Positions 36,940-50,146 of a stretch of 64,000 nucleotides of DNA are shown in pieces. The position numbers were made by a program, and so were the translations under genes. Position 1 is the first letter of the stretch; the number at the start of each line of letters is the position of its first letter. The notes beneath the pieces were generated by a model. It saw nothing but the letters and a program-made list of their open reading frames with translations, was not told the DNA's origin and did not search any database. Source of the stretch: Capitulum mitella (taxonomy: Eukaryota; Arthropoda; Thecostraca; Pollicipedomorpha; Pollicipedidae); NCBI GenBank assembly GCA_030062745.1, contig CP099848.1, positions 6,965,501 to 7,029,500 on the forward strand, read 5' to 3'.

Positions 36940-39184
36940 CTGCAAGCAGAACGTCTGTGTGAGAACAAGTTTCGACGTGACCTGGTGCGGCCGGCCCGCG
37001 GTGGAACGATAGGGATGGTCGTCGCCGGTGCTCCAGCTGATTCGAACGGAATCTCCCAGCACTGGCCTCAACCGAGTTCCGGCAGTCTCTCTTGCCGCGC
37101 TTCCCTCCAGCCGACTGGCGCGAGAGTCCCGCTCTGAAAGATCGCCTCAAGTGTTCGTCATCTTAGAAAATGGCCTCAGAAGCGCCAGGGCGGTACAGGT
37201 CGCACATAGAGTTGGCAGCCTCGACAAGAGCCGTTCGGACCGGCCGATCGGTAGCCCAGTGTGCTGTGCCGACCATACCATTGCAAGGCCGCGGTAGGCA
37301 CAGCGGGTGGCCGACTAGCCGGCCTGGAGCAGTGATGCAGTTTTTCACGGAATTACGACCCGAAGGACTGAGGTGTAGGTAAACGCTTGTTACGTGAATA
37401 TTCCGGCCCCATGTTGTCAAAGGGAACGAGGCTGAATACGAGGCACGTGAATACATAAGCACGTGACATCGAAAGTTAGCGCATTAATGACCCAAGGACG
37501 CTCGATTAACACCGTGCCGTTAGTGTTGTGGCTGGACGTGCACACGTGGCCTGCGGTCGCCCAGCTGGCGAGCCGCCCCGGCACGACAGCAGGAGCGCGG
37601 GTGACACGTGGCTGCCTTGATACCACGCTGCCAATTCGACCCGACCTCTGCACCTGTCACGTGCCGAAGACGCCGGGCCTTGGCCCCGAAAACGCGGCCG
37701 TCGCCGGCCCATCAGCCACTGAGCTGCCTCCGCCGGCCTCAGACGCAGAGATCCGTCGACCGTTTCGCCGCCATCAGTCTGCGTTCTTCAGTGCGATTCC
37801 CATCTGACCGCCCCGCCGGACAGAGGGCGAATTGTCGGCGAACGCGGCCGAGGTGAAACACAAGCCGAGCAGGCGGGGCTCGAAGGAAGGGAGCCCGGGA
37901 CCACGGCCGCCGCCAAATATTGAACAGCGACGCACACAAAACGCCGGCCCGCACTGGCGGCGTGACGTCAGCAGCGCCCGCCGCGCTGACGTCACCGCTG
38001 GTCGGCGTGACAAACACGGCGCCGGGAAAAGAATCGCACGCCGGCTGTGGAGCGCCGAAGCATGTGAGTCGCGCAGGAATATCGACGGGGGATTTTGTAA
38101 ACAGTGGCTGCGGGCGTCAGGACACCCAGATTTGGAGCTTTGGTCTAACGCCAGACCTGACCTGGCATCTGGTAATCAGGGGCCAGGCGGTACCACTTGT
38201 GCCCAAAATTAGCGCGCCGAAGTGCTGTTTAAGTAGCAGATGTGCATAAGCGTAATTAAAGCTGATAGGGCAAGAGGCACTTGAGGTCATTTCATTCCAC
38301 GTAACACCAGAGGGCTTATGTTAAAATTTCTCTGCGTTTGTTACGGCCTTCGTCCCACCTGTCCTATGGCCTCCTACACCCATGGCTTAGAAACAAGACT
38401 TACTATACTTAAGATTTACTTACTATACTTATTTTCTTACTTACTTACTACACTTCAGATTTAGTTTTAAGCGTTTTAAGCGAATGCGCCAGGAACCAAG
38501 CAGCCAGTGCTATGAAAGCACGTGGACATGAATGGACTCACTGCGCTTCTTGTGTCACATCTTCCAGAGCGCTCAGTTTCCATCCAAAAACACCTAACGA
38601 CGTCCTACCAGGGTTTTTGACACAAGCTGCTGAGAGGTGGGCATTTCACCTAGTGGCCATCAGCCTGTGTCCATCACATGGGCGCAGAAACAGGGTCGGG
38701 GACATGCCTCCACACACTTTTTTGGAAATTTAACATTAGTCCTATCGGGAAAAAGTCTTGCTCCCCCCCCCCCCGCTTTTCTGGATGTTCCTACACCCCT
38801 GGCCCATCAGTCCCCGTGTCTGTGGCCGCCAGTTAAATGAGCCCCTTTTCGATTAAAGTACCAATGAGAAAGAGACAAAATTATGCCTGCCGTATGACGG
38901 TGTTGCTAAATGTGGAAGTTTTACCAACATTGTCCTCGATGGCCCTATGCTGCGTTGCGTGGCGCGGCGTCTTAACCTGGAGTGGAGTCTGCTGTTTCTT
39001 TGGAGGGCCCAAGCCATGGGACTTTTGTATATGTCAACTGGGGGTCCAGGTGCTTCCAGACTTCTTCAGATTTTATTCCACGGGGACGCAGAAGGGAAGT
39101 AAGTATAAAGGCAGCCCAGGACGTCCCTCTGGCTGGCTAGGATACCTGTTTTTCCAGAAAGCCGGACTGCTCTTCAGGCACGCT
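36940..39184. other. Region upstream of the PTP exons, with a GC island
   Basis: No exon was recognised. A CpG-rich island covers about 37500-38060 and includes the paired CRE motifs at 37962-37995. It could hold a promoter for a short, purely intracellular PTP transcript on the minus strand, but I found no first exon that joins in phase to 36939. Confidence 0.35.
37962..37995. promoter_or_regulatory. Inverted pair of CRE motifs
   Basis: GTGACGTCAGC (37962-37972) and its exact reverse complement GCTGACGTCAC (37985-37995) are separated by 12 GC-rich bases. Each arm holds a full TGACGTCA site. They lie in a CpG-rich island about 1 kb upstream of the first identified PTP exon. A regulatory role is inferred. 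Confidence 0.45.
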
Positions 39185-39760
39185 TACCGCCTTGGCACCT
39201 TAAAGTGACCCTCTGGCAGACGTCCAGATGCCCTCAAACAGTTGACGATGCTCTTCTGGCGGGCCGAAGTGCCTCTCTGGCAAGACAAGATGCCCTGCTC
39301 CAGCTCTGCAGTGCCTCTCTGGCAACTCTGCATGCCCCTTGGCCATTCGGGACACGCTTATGGGAATTCTGGATCGCCCAAAGACGGCTTAAGACCGAAA
39401 TTGGGGAGCCCATAGTCACAGCTTAGAGTGTCATATAGGAGATAAGTGTTCTTCTCACAATGCAGGATGCCGCATTGGTGGCTCAGGGTGCCTGTCTAGC
39501 AACTCAGGAGTGCTTTAGAGAGCTTAACGCGACCCTCTGGTTGGTCAAATTGCCCATGAGACAGCTCTGAGTGCCTTTATCGGAGCTTGGATGCCCATCT
39601 AAAAGGTTCAGGCGCAGCTCTGACAGCTCATCGTGCCATCATGACGGCTGAGAGTGCACCCTGGGCAACTTAGGATGTGCTCTCTGCAGATTAAAATGCC
39701 CCATAGAAGATCAAAAAGTGTCTGTAACATCTCAATGTGCCACTTTGACACATCAGAGCA
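39185..39760. repeat. Decayed tandem repeat, period about 22 bp (AGTGCCTCTCTGGCAACTC type)
   Basis: Units such as AGTGCCTCTCTGGCAAGACA, AGTGCCTCTCTGGCAACTCT and AGTGACCCTCTGGCAGACGT follow one another at 20-22 bp with much decay. Similar diverged units reappear at about 41230-41470 and 42180-42260, so an older, larger array may have been broken up. Confidence 0.65.
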
Positions 39761-39900
39761 GGGGCACAGCCAGGATTTCTTAGGGGGAGGGGCGGAGCTC
39801 AGTGTGAACTGAAATCATGCGAAAACCGCCTGATGGGAAGACGATGTGCAATGATTTTTACAAAAAAAATGCAGTCCTAAGGGGAGGGTGGGCCCCCAGA
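39761..39900 (+). repeat. Dispersed repeat, copy 2 of 3 (GGGGCACAGCCAGG family)
   Basis: It starts GGGGCACAGCCAGGATTTCT, keeps GTGTGAACTGAAATCATG, GACGATGTGCAATGATTTTT and AAAATGCAGTCCTAAGGGGA, and ends GGGCCCCCAG. It is collinear with the copies at 20695 and 55867. Confidence 0.75.
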
Positions 39901-42818
39901 CTGTGCGGACTGGCTGTGCCGGTGGATCAGAGCGCCATTCTGGTGACTTCTGGAGGCGTCCTCAGGCAGCCCAAGACCCACTTCTTAACGGTAAAGGAGC
40001 CCTGCTCCGGCCCGGGACGACCTTCACTCTCGTCCGTAAAGGACCCTCTGCATAACGCGGACGTATAGGGGGGGATACGACCTCCCCGGCCATTTCCCCA
40101 CCGTGCGTCCTAGAGCGTCGCGAAAAAAAGAACTTATTGCGAGTAGAGATCTCGCGACTGGTACCTCTTTTTATGGTATCAGGTCAACGGACTACCAACC
40201 AGGTCGGGTCAAAGGTCAAAAATTGGTGCAAAGTGTTACTTTTTTTAGTTTAACCGCAAATGAACGCCAAAGAATGAACGATGAAGAAACGAAACATATG
40301 TATTAGTGCTCTTCAATCAATTATGAGTTTATCTGTACACCACATGATTGCATTTTACCCATGGAGTCCGACCCAGGTCATACTAGGTCAATTCTAGCGG
40401 GGTCGTCAGCTTAAATGCATTTTCAAACGTAGCATCTCAATAAACAAGCAATATTGTTGAATGACATATAAACGTCATCTTAAGTCATCTCAGGTCATCT
40501 TAGATCATCCAAGGTTTTCTGAAGGCAGTAACCTAAAACGACCTCGGATTGGCTAAAAATCGTGACTTTATATGCCTTAAAAGCGTTTTTCGAGTTGATA
40601 TCCAATACGAAATCTAATTTAAGCATGCAGTGGTATTGAAGACTCATCAATCCGTGGACGACGCCGTCCCCCGTCGGAGCAAAGGTCAGGCGTTCGCTGC
40701 ATTGCGCCCTCTTTTGATGAAATAAAAGATAAATTGCACCAAATTTATATCATTCGATTCCTAACATCTCAAGCAATCCGAATACATAGGTTGTTTTGCG
40801 ATACCTGTTTCCCACCGCAGTCCCAAGGACAAAAAATAACGTGTTTCCCGCCGGAGCTCATGACCTCAGTTTACATCCTCGATAAAGTGAGCATAAGTCT
40901 ATTGAATCTATGCATAGTCTTATAGAACGTACACTTTGGAGTTGCTTGATATTATTTTGTTGCATTCGCTCAATCCAACCGTCTTACAGTGAGACAAAAC
41001 AGGGACCGTTGTAAACCGGCTATGTTGGCGCGCGGAAAGGTTTGACGTGGTTGCTGTTATGACGTCATAGCTCGTTAGAATGGCAAATTAGAAGAAACAT
41101 TTTCTATCATAGGATGCAGAAAAGATGTCCTAAAAGTTAAACTAAGTTTCAAATGGATCAAACAGACCGTTCGGAAGTTATTCTTGGAAAATCTTGGGGG
41201 TTGCATCAACCCCCTTACAAGGACGAGGTTTAAGATAGCTCCGAGTGTCCTTATGGAAGTTTGGGGTCCTCGAGCGGCTCAACGTGCCCCTTTTTATAGT
41301 TTATAATGTCCGTAAGACGACTGCGGGTAAGAAACCCAAGTGATCCAAGGGCGGATTTTGGTCAGCCAGGGTGTGCCATTGGCAGCTTAGTGTCCTATAG
41401 CAGAACAAAGCGCCTTTTTCACATCTACAGGTGCCTTTTTGCCTGCTTAAAATAGGCGAATCCAGGTAATACCATTCCCCTATCGATATGTTCAAGGTCC
41501 AGCAAAATTTGACATATTTCAGCATTTCTAAGAAACTCTAAGCAGTTTTTATTACTGTGAGTTTGTTTCAAAACCCTCTTGGGTCACCAGCAAACAAAAA
41601 CCAGGAGTTTTGAAATATTCGCAAAACTTTTTGGTTCTTGTCCCGCCGTCCCCCCCCCCCCCCAAGCGAACACTTAGTCCCTAAACTGGTCGTCTGGATC
41701 TACACTTGCAGTTAAAAGTGTCACTTTAGTCGCTCAAGACATTCTCTCAAAGTATCCTCTCTTTAGAACTCATCGGTGACATCATGTTCTTTAAGCGGGA
41801 ACAAACTCAGAAGGCCAGCATGCTACGTGCGGGGACAGGTGCAGGAGCAAGTGCGCCTGGGTGTGAGACCTTGGTTTTCTCGGGTTTTCTCGAACCCGTC
41901 AGGCTGTGTCGCCGCAAAGCGCAATTTGGAACAATTGGCCATATTGGACGCGCAGGAAAAGGCCTACTGGTAATCTTATGCCGAGGACTTGATGGGTGCG
42001 AGTCTTCGATATCGAGTCCATACGATGCGATCCGGATGGCACAAACTAACCCTCAGTTGAAGAAAGCATGGACAATGGCAATGAAATAGATGAGTCGCAT
42101 GGCGCTGAAACGCACAAAACATTACAGGAGCGTTTTTAAAGCCAGCGTCCATTTACGCAAAGTTTGCTTCACAAAACAAAAAAGTGCCCCTATTACGACA
42201 TCGAGATGCCCATTTGGGTTTCAGGGTGCCCGCTTGCTCAAGTGTCCACGAATGCAAAATCGCTCTCTCGAAAAAAGCAACAAAAATAAACAAATAAAAT
42301 AAAATGCACTGTTTCTACCTTTCCAATGGTCCCCCAGTGGACGTAAGTCTGGGCCAGTCCACGAAAACCAGCGTCGCTGTGAATGCTGCACACAAACACT
42401 TTCTAAATCGTTATTTTAATCGGGAATGTTTGCGCTGCATCGGTTATTGGTCATGTCGTCATCGATTTGCCATAAAGTAACCAAAGATGAATGACCATCA
42501 ATTATTCTGGACAAATTATCGTCCCACGAAATGATTAGCCGAATGCCCGGTCGCTTTTTGCGTCGGTTTCTTTGACAGGGTGGACCAAAGCCTGCATGAT
42601 TTATCAGCGGTGCGAGGCGTTCGTGGCGAAGGTGTATGGAACGTTTCCAAAAGACGTGGGGTCAGAAAATGTCTGTCACTCATAGCCCCTCATGCCAATA
42701 TACGAGAACATAATATATCATCGTCGGGCCAACGTACCATCCTGTCTCAGAATCACCTTCGTCTAAGGTTCTGAGTCTCTTCGCTTGTCACCTGATTAAC
42801 ATTTGGAATATATATGAT

Positions 42819-42882
<64 letters not shown>

Positions 42883-43130
42883 CGTGCAAATATCGGCATT
42901 GACTTGAGGGCCACTCCTGGTTCGGAGGAACGCATTGCGCTTACTCCGCAGCCAGCGGCGAACGGGACATTTTTTCGAGTTGGAGTAAAGGAAGCTGGTT
43001 TTTCGGCTAGGGGTTCCGATTTCAGTGGGCCTGCTCGCACGGTAGCCTGTATTGCTTTACGTTTCGTAGGAGCGAACTACCAATTGAGACTTGAATAACT
43101 AGGATTCGAAGCTGTAAGGACTCCTTTACA
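39901..43130. other. Non-coding, repeat-derived DNA
   Basis: No gene recognised. At 40160-40560 the sequence is rich in AGGTCA/GGTCAA words, as in the dispersed repeats near 9, 52 and 57 kb. Diverged 22-bp units occur at 41230-41470 and 42180-42260. A C-run lies near 41651. Confidence 0.4.
42822..42877. repeat. (TA)n microsatellite
   Basis: About 28 TA units. Confidence 0.95.
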
Positions 43131-43570
43131 GACGTGCAGGGCCCTTTTCGCGTCCAGCTTGATTTTACAGGACCACCTCTGCAGGTCCGAAGGGGCCCTC
43201 TACATGCCGACAGAAGGTCCCTTTACAGTTCAGCAGAGGGTCCATTTACAGGCCGGCAGGTCGCCCCTCTAACGAGGGGCGTCGGGCAGGTCTGGCTAAC
43301 GAGGCGTCCCTTTGGCTTGTACAACCTACAGCAAGGGACACCTTTAGAAGTTTGCAGGGGACCATCTAAAGGCCGGTAGGCAGGCCCTTTACAGGCTAGT
43401 ACGGCCCCTTGATAGGCCAACAGGGCACCATTTACAGGCCTGCGGGGGTCCCTTACAGGCCGACTGGGAAACCATCCTCAGGTCCGTAAGCGGACTCTTT
43501 ACAGGCCAGCAGGGGCCCCGCTTTAGGCCAACAGGAAATATCTTACAAGCCGGCAAGGGCCCTTTTATAG
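43130..43570. repeat. Decayed tandem repeat, period about 21-22 bp (CCCTTTACAGGCCNGCAGGG type)
   Basis: Words like CCCTTTACAGGC, CATTTACAGGCCTGC, ACTCTTTACAGGCCAGCAGG and CTTACAAGCCGGCAAGG recur every 20-24 bp for about 440 bp. The array is unrelated in sequence to the one at 39.2 kb but has a similar period. Confidence 0.75.
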
Positions 43571-44199
43571 CAGAGTTTATGGAGGCTCCTAACACTCATT
43601 AGAGATTAGGAGCCTCCCTCAGATGCCGCCAGGGACCCCTTAGCTGGTTAAGTAGTCTTAAGTGGTAGGTATCCCTTGGTAGAAAGGGCTCCTGGTAATA
43701 GTGCCTTTTGTCCGAGAGGCCCCAATACAGAATCAGAATCAAAAAGTCAGAAAAGCCTATGCCAGTACGTGCAGAGGGACGCCTTCCAAGCTGAATTCCC
43801 CGCGCGCAGCGCGGAGGACTTCTTTAAGCTTAGGGAGGGGCTTCAGCTTCCTACCTTCCACCCACCCCCTTCCCCCCGTGCGTCTCTGGCACTCGTTATA
43901 GCTGGCTGCATCAGTAATGCACATGCTCTTCGAAAACAGCTTAATTATTGGTGGTAATGATCTGCGAAAATATATTCATGTCATTGCATTCCTTGTGATC
44001 TCTTGTTTTAGTTCTGGACCAAATGGGTATTAAGTTTACAAGCAGAGAGTAACAATGGGTGACATCAGTACCTCAAGGTTTCGTGTCCCATGGAATTGTG
44101 GTTAAATGAGTATTACGATTAGTTACGACGATTTATTACCACGATATCAAGCAGGGCCACAACGACGAAAATAGACTAAGAACCCGTTTGAGTGATAAC

Positions 44200-44700
44200 T
44201 AGTGAGGATCGTAACGTGGAGGAACTTGTAAAGCAACGTTTCGCATGGCTCAAAACTCCGATGGCAAACTTCCAAGCAGACGTACTTCTTGTCACGGAGA
44301 CGACATTTCAGGATCAAAATGGTCGCCCTGTTCATCTCCCAAGAGCATGCTGCGTCGCACTGGCGGCGCCACGGCGCGTGCTGTTCCGCTGGCAAGGGTC
44401 CAGCACGCGCGACTGGTCCCAGAGCGGGCGGCAACACGGCACGTGCTGTCGCTTTGAGAGGGCGGCCAGCGCGCGTACTCGGCCTCCGGAGAGGCAGCGG
44501 GTCGGCTGCGTCCACAGCGCCGGCCGCCGGCCGCCTGGCAGGCGCACCCCCGGCGCGGGCCAAACCAAACACGGCCAGAATGCCGGCTCCGGATGACGTA
44601 TTTCCGAGCCATTCTTCGCCAGAGACACGGGCCGTCCTCAGGTTCGGGCGGCGCAACGACGCCGGGCGGGCCGATTCAAGGAGGAACAGGCCATCGAATT
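44200..44700. other. GC island with unassigned open frames
   Basis: CpG-rich at about 44340-44680, with frames open on both strands. On the minus strand one frame runs from 44656 to 44147. Neither shows a domain, signal peptide or clear splice structure, so I do not call a gene. Confidence 0.3.
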
Positions 44701-45120
44701 GCCGTTCCCTTGTCTCTTGGTTCCACTCAGTTCTACTGTGGTTCGAGAATCAGCTGATTTCCCGCCCTTCAGCTTCAGACAACAAGAGTGACTCAAAAAT
44801 GTGCGCACATGTGCCAACACTGAAAAGGAAAACTTTTCCATGGTATATCAAGATCTCTAGTTACTTCGAACTTTAAACATTCATTCGCTGTTTTCAAATA
44901 GTGATTTATGCCTTCGTGACGACCATCTTTCTAGAGTTCATCAAACGTGACATGCAGCTTCCAACGAACATCAAGTGCCCCAGATGATTGATTGAGCCTG
45001 TGTGTGTTTTGTGCGTGCGTGGCGTTGTTTGTTTTACTTTACCAGCGTATTTGGTAATGAACGATAAATGCCGCACTATGTGTGTAGACTGCTGACGTGA
45101 AATAAGTAAACCAAATAACA

Positions 45121-45133
45121 AATAGATAAATAA

Positions 45134-45188
<55 letters not shown>

Positions 45189-45190
45189 AT
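45121..45190. repeat. (AATA)n microsatellite
   Basis: About 16 AAAT units with an imperfect start. Confidence 0.95.
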
Positions 45191-47920
45191 GGCCCTCTAC
45201 AGGGTTACCAGAGGTCCGCCAGCAATCTTTTTCAACACTCGCCTTTTTACTAGTGGCAATCTAAGAGACCAACTTCCGACCAAAAGTCTTCTCTAAAACG
45301 TGGTAACAGATATCAAAAACGTTATCAGAGCGGAAGAGGATTGTGATTTTCGCCGTTCGCCATCCAAGCGTGGCGTGCAGAGTGGACCCAGCGGAGCGTT
45401 TCTGGCGTCAGGACCGGCTGCCAAATGGCGTCTGGCCGGCGTCCCGCTGCCCAACAGACACAGCCAGTAGCACCGGCCGGCGTTCAGGGCGGACAGCACC
45501 GGAAGTCGCCACTTCCGGCAGCAGACGGCCCGGGCAGGAGTGCTCCCTCACGAGCGGCCGAATATTACGGATACGCCTGTGACTACTGCCTAAGCGAGTC
45601 AAGTTTGTCCTATGATGTAGCCAAGTGGAAATGCTGAGAAATGAACGAGTTCAAGTAACTGGAGACAATGAAACATTTGGTCGCTGGTGAAGCTGGCCTG
45701 CTCACCCGCCACACATTCCGTGGTGGAGTCGAGCGTATCATCTCTGTCGAAAGCTGAACACTCACATCGGTTTTTCGAAGCCACAGGCACTAGAAACAAA
45801 TAGAAACTTGGACCACTTGATTGGCGGTCCAGATTAGAGCATTACTTTATGACAAAAAAACAACTGGAATCCCAAGCCCCCAAACAGCTGACATCTCAAG
45901 AAGTTGCAAAGCGGTCCGGCAATTGTTTTCCCACTGAGCACCCAATCATGTTGACAGAACTATACCTGTAGACGACAGTGCTGCTGATCAAAAGCTAAGA
46001 AAAGATACAAAGGCCGTAAAACTCGAACTTTTCTTCACAAAGAAAGAACCCGAACGCGAGAATTGCAGCGAGATGCAGTTTGGCGCTCTTTTTACAAACC
46101 TACCAAGACAAACTGATTTAGGATAGTTAATACTGGCGACTTACTCGTTATTCATATGTATGAGCAAAGTCAAAGGTTGTTGGCAAAAAATAGAGCATCG
46201 AGATCATCGACTGTCGTTTGAAACGGTCGAATCGGTCCGTTTGTTAGGAAGTTATTGAGTGGGGCGTCTGACTCCCTCCCCCACCCAAGAGAGCGCAAGG
46301 TGGCAAAATGCCCGATCATCTACCGAGTTAAAGATCCCCCAGTGAGTGCTATGTGTCTACAACGCTCACTTGGCCAGTTTCTGGATAGAAATACCTACCA
46401 GGCAAAATGTTACCCATCTGAGAACCAAGGAAAGTGGCCTCACCTGGAATTCCACTTTGAAGAGTATGGGGTATTTCCTATGTTGCTCGCAGTATTTGAG
46501 GAAGTTTGCCTTTTCTATGGGCTTCCGAGGAATGGCACGGATGGCTTTGTCCTCTTCAGCTGCAAGAGAGGACGATGGAGGTAGTTACAACGGAAATGGC
46601 CACAGCACAGTAAGTGCCTACAAAATTCAGTGACCACCTGCATATCCAGTATTAGACACTTCAAATGCTGATTGGCACCGCGTGAATTAAAATGAACCAA
46701 GGGCCATAAATGGACTAAACATTAGATATTTCGTTAAAACCCTGCTCAAACCGACCGGAAATAGCGCTAATCGCACCTACGGTCATTAACGACCCTTGGA
46801 CGTTTTCACGCCAAACACGCAATTACCTTGATGCATGGACCGTGCGAGCAGTGCCAGCGCAATGCGCAGTTCCTGCTCCGGACGGTAAAGCGCTAAGCGA
46901 GGGTTTCGGCAGAATGGTTAGGATAAGACGGACTGATGGTTGTTGCGTGTCAGCTCCTAATAAAAGATACAGCGTCCTTCGCACGAAGTGCTGGCTACAG
47001 GAGGCGGAAGTGCATTAGTCGCAAGGGCGTAGGAAAAAGTGTTGGGCACTGACATTTTTCCGCATAGGTCTAAATTAGAAATCCAAAAAAATGGGGGCAT
47101 GGCCCCCTGTCTCCTTTTCTAAATCCATGGTCCGTCGTGACCAGTTGTCCTGTGGCGGTGTTCGAGAGTTGCTGGCCACAGTTACGGGTCATCTCCCCAG
47201 AACACCAGGCAGTGTGATCCGTCCCTGATGTGCTCTCCCCGGTATCAGCAAACGTGGCTCGCGGCTGAAAATGCACCGCAAGCTAGGAATGTAGGCATAC
47301 ACTGGACTTCACTAGACGTTCCATTACTCATGTTACATATCGCATTGTTTCATATGGAAAGTGAATGGTGTGGAAGTGAGGCTTAATCAGGAAGGTTCTG
47401 TTCATGTGATGTGATTTGTTTACTTCTCTCAAATGACAGCGAATTATCCCTCTCAGATCATCCCATACCAACACTGACATGCTTCCAGAGTTGAAACCCC
47501 AGAGGTTTTGGAAAGACGAGGTGCTTCCGGTGTCCAGTTCCATTTCGAAAACAAATTTTAAGAGGGAAACAGTATGCCCACTTAGCATTACGTAATCTGA
47601 CCGTCATCAACCCCCCCCAAAAAAAAGAAACTGAAATGGTTTCCAGCGTTTCTAAATTCGCATTGCTTTAAGTCTTAGAGTATTATTGTGTTCATCATTT
47701 TAACATAGCTCTTTGTATCACAAAAGAACAGTTGTGACAACAAAACGTAAGGCTTTGCACTTGTCTTCGAACAACACGCATTCGGTACTTCTCAGTTCAC
47801 CCCTTGGTCTCATTGTCATTGGCAGTGAGGCCTCTCCTGATTACCAAAACGTCCAATATCAGTCGTCACAGCTGACGAACACCACTGCTGACTACGCCTC
47901 CACGCCGAAAGCGTTACGAC
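45191..47920. other. No gene recognised
   Basis: A small GC-rich patch lies at 45360-45570. Otherwise the sequence is ordinary non-coding DNA. I see nothing to annotate. Confidence 0.4.
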
Positions 47921-47923
47921 AGC

Positions 47924-48320
47924 CGACCCGTCACGTCACGACAGTCGACCCGTCACGCCCCGAGAGCCAGCCCGTCACGCCCCGAGAGTCAACCCGCCAC
48001 GCACCAAGAGCCAACCCGTCATGCCCCAAGGGCCAACCCGTCAGGCCCGGGGAGCCAAGCCGTCACGCACCGAGAGTCAACCCGTCACGCCCCGAGAGCC
48101 AACCTGTCACGCACCGGCAGCCGACCCGTCACGTCCCGAGATCCAAACCGTCACGTCCCGAGGGCCAACCCGTCACGCCCCAGGAGCCGGCCCGTCACGT
48201 CCCGAGAGCCAACCCGTCACACACCGAGAGCCGACCCGTAGCGTCACGGGGCATCACGCCTCGAGAGCCCACTTGTCATGTCACGAGAGCCCACCCGTCT
48301 CGTCACGAGAAGTGACCCGT
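47924..48320. repeat. 22-bp minisatellite, about 17-18 units
   Basis: The unit is CCCGTCACGCCCCGAGAGCCAA. Successive copies are exactly 22 bp apart for most of the array, with C/T and A/G changes, and the last units are irregular. The open frames across it read PSRPESQPVTPRE-like peptides because the unit lacks stops, so they are not evidence of a gene. Confidence 0.95.
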
Positions 48321-48529
48321 GACGTCACGCCACGCCGTGATCCGTCATCATACCACAGTAGCATCGCAATTAGTAAAGCGTGTCAAAAAAACATGGTTTG
48401 GTATCATTTGGACACGCCCAGGTATTCGTGAGTTCAAACTTCATGCAGCACAAAACCGTTTATTACACATCTTTTCGGCACATTGCAGGCTAGTTTGTGC
48501 ACATTCGACAGAGTGCTACCGTAATGACC

Positions 48530-48800
48530 TCTTATGCCTGACTGCCGTCTGCTGCTCTAATGCCGTCTGCTGACTGCTGTTTGCTGCTCCACTGCCGTTT
48601 GCTGTCCTTATGTTAGCCACTGTCGTCTGCTCCTCTAACGGCCTCTTCTGTCTTACTGCTGTTTAGACTTCTGTCGTGTCCTGCCTTAATGCCCTGTGTT
48701 GCCCTAAAATCGCCTGCTGCCCTACTCCATCTGCTGCCCCGATGCTGTGTCCTGCCCTAATGTTCTACTTTGCCCTGATGCCTTCTGCTGTCCTCGTTTA
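48530..48800. repeat. Decayed tandem repeat of CTGCTGCCCTAATGCCGT units
   Basis: Variants of TGCCGTCTGCTG and GCCCTAATGCC recur at about 18-25 bp. This array lies about 200 bp after the 22-bp minisatellite and has a different unit. Confidence 0.7.
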
Positions 48801-50146
48801 GACATGCAGTCCATTGAAAGGTAAAGACGTGTAGCTGCTCTACAAAAAAGATCACGCTTCAGATTATCGTTATAGTGTTAATCGAGACGCAAAATGACAC
48901 GTACGGACGTAGCATTATATGCATTACGTAGCATTACACGTAGCAGGAATGTGAGATCCCAAAAACGTTTCTTCCCTATCCGACACCGGCGGAGTTATTT
49001 ATGACTTGTTTCATTACGGCGCTCATTAAAGAAGTCCTTTGTGCTGTGCTGTGTTTAGTTTCTTGTTCGTTTTCTTCCTACGAATGAACGTCAATGTGTT
49101 TTACTCGACGTGTTTATTAAATTCGCTCGTGGCATTCTTCAGTTCGCAGGATCAATTATGTTTGCATTCACGTGCCCCGTTTCCCACGCATTGCTCAGCT
49201 AAGGAAAAGTTATCAGAACTGATCAAAGATCTGTCAAAGTAAGAAGTAAATGGATTCAAGGAGAAAAGTTGTGGGCATTCCGATACTGTGGATGGCTGAC
49301 GGAGAAGAATGGCGAAATACATTTGGGAATACTAGAAAACCAATGGGAAATTTGAAAGGTATGTGTTAGCGGACGGTTACGCAGCTTTAACAAACGTGGG
49401 GATTGATCTTTTACACTTTTATGTTTACAGTAATAATAAGCGGAGGACATGTAATTTGTTGGGCGACAGTCATCAGTAACGGTGACGTCACCGTTCAAAG
49501 CCGCTGTTATCTTTCATCCAGCATCCCCTAACAGTGACACCAGGCGCAGCATTCCTGAGCGTTGACACTTGAGACATCCCATTAGCGACATCCGCTCCCC
49601 ATCTTCAGGTGTTGGCGACTGACCTTACTCCTGGCGACCTGAACCAGGAAGCAGCGCCGGCGTTTCCTACATCTAGGAAGGGGATGGTCTGAGAGTGGAA
49701 GGTTGATCCTTGTCCTCTCGATGTTTTTTTGAGAGGTACTGGTGTCATCCGGCCTATCAGGCCCGGGGACTTTAGCATGTACTGCATTTAACCTTCTTCA
49801 AAACCATGTTTGAAAATCAGACGATCTGAGTCATTAGTTTCAAGATCAAGTTGTGTAAAACCGTAAATGTTTTGAATGCGAGGTGGCAATTACCAATTTG
49901 TCCATCTTCAAAGATGTGTTCCGGTCGGCCTTCTGGTCTGTCATATATACATATATAACCATGTACACACCATCACATTTCTATGCCATACAGAAATTTA
50001 ATTAACCACCATAAACCTTACATGTTTCCCGCTCATATTTTTGTTATGACACTAAGGCCCTGTACTCAGAACTTGAACATTTCAAGATGTTGGACGTCAA
50101 GGGGCCAATTTGTTCCACTTAAAGGCGATGAGTTTCCGTCGCTTAC
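48801..50146. other. No gene recognised
   Basis: Ordinary AT-rich sequence. I see no exon, repeat array or hairpin worth listing. Confidence 0.4.

Noticed and set aside
44147..44656. 169-codon minus-strand ORF in a GC island
   Set aside because: Low-complexity Ala/Arg/Pro start followed by AT-rich non-coding-like sequence. No family, and the opposite strand is equally open.
47924..48320. CRISPR-like array
   Set aside because: The units are directly adjacent with no unique spacers, and the host is clearly eukaryotic, so it is a minisatellite.
47713..48431. Plus-strand frames of 200 and 136 codons with PSRPESQPVTP-like repeats
   Set aside because: They are caused by the 22-bp minisatellite. 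The unit is not a multiple of three, so the peptide cycles through frames.
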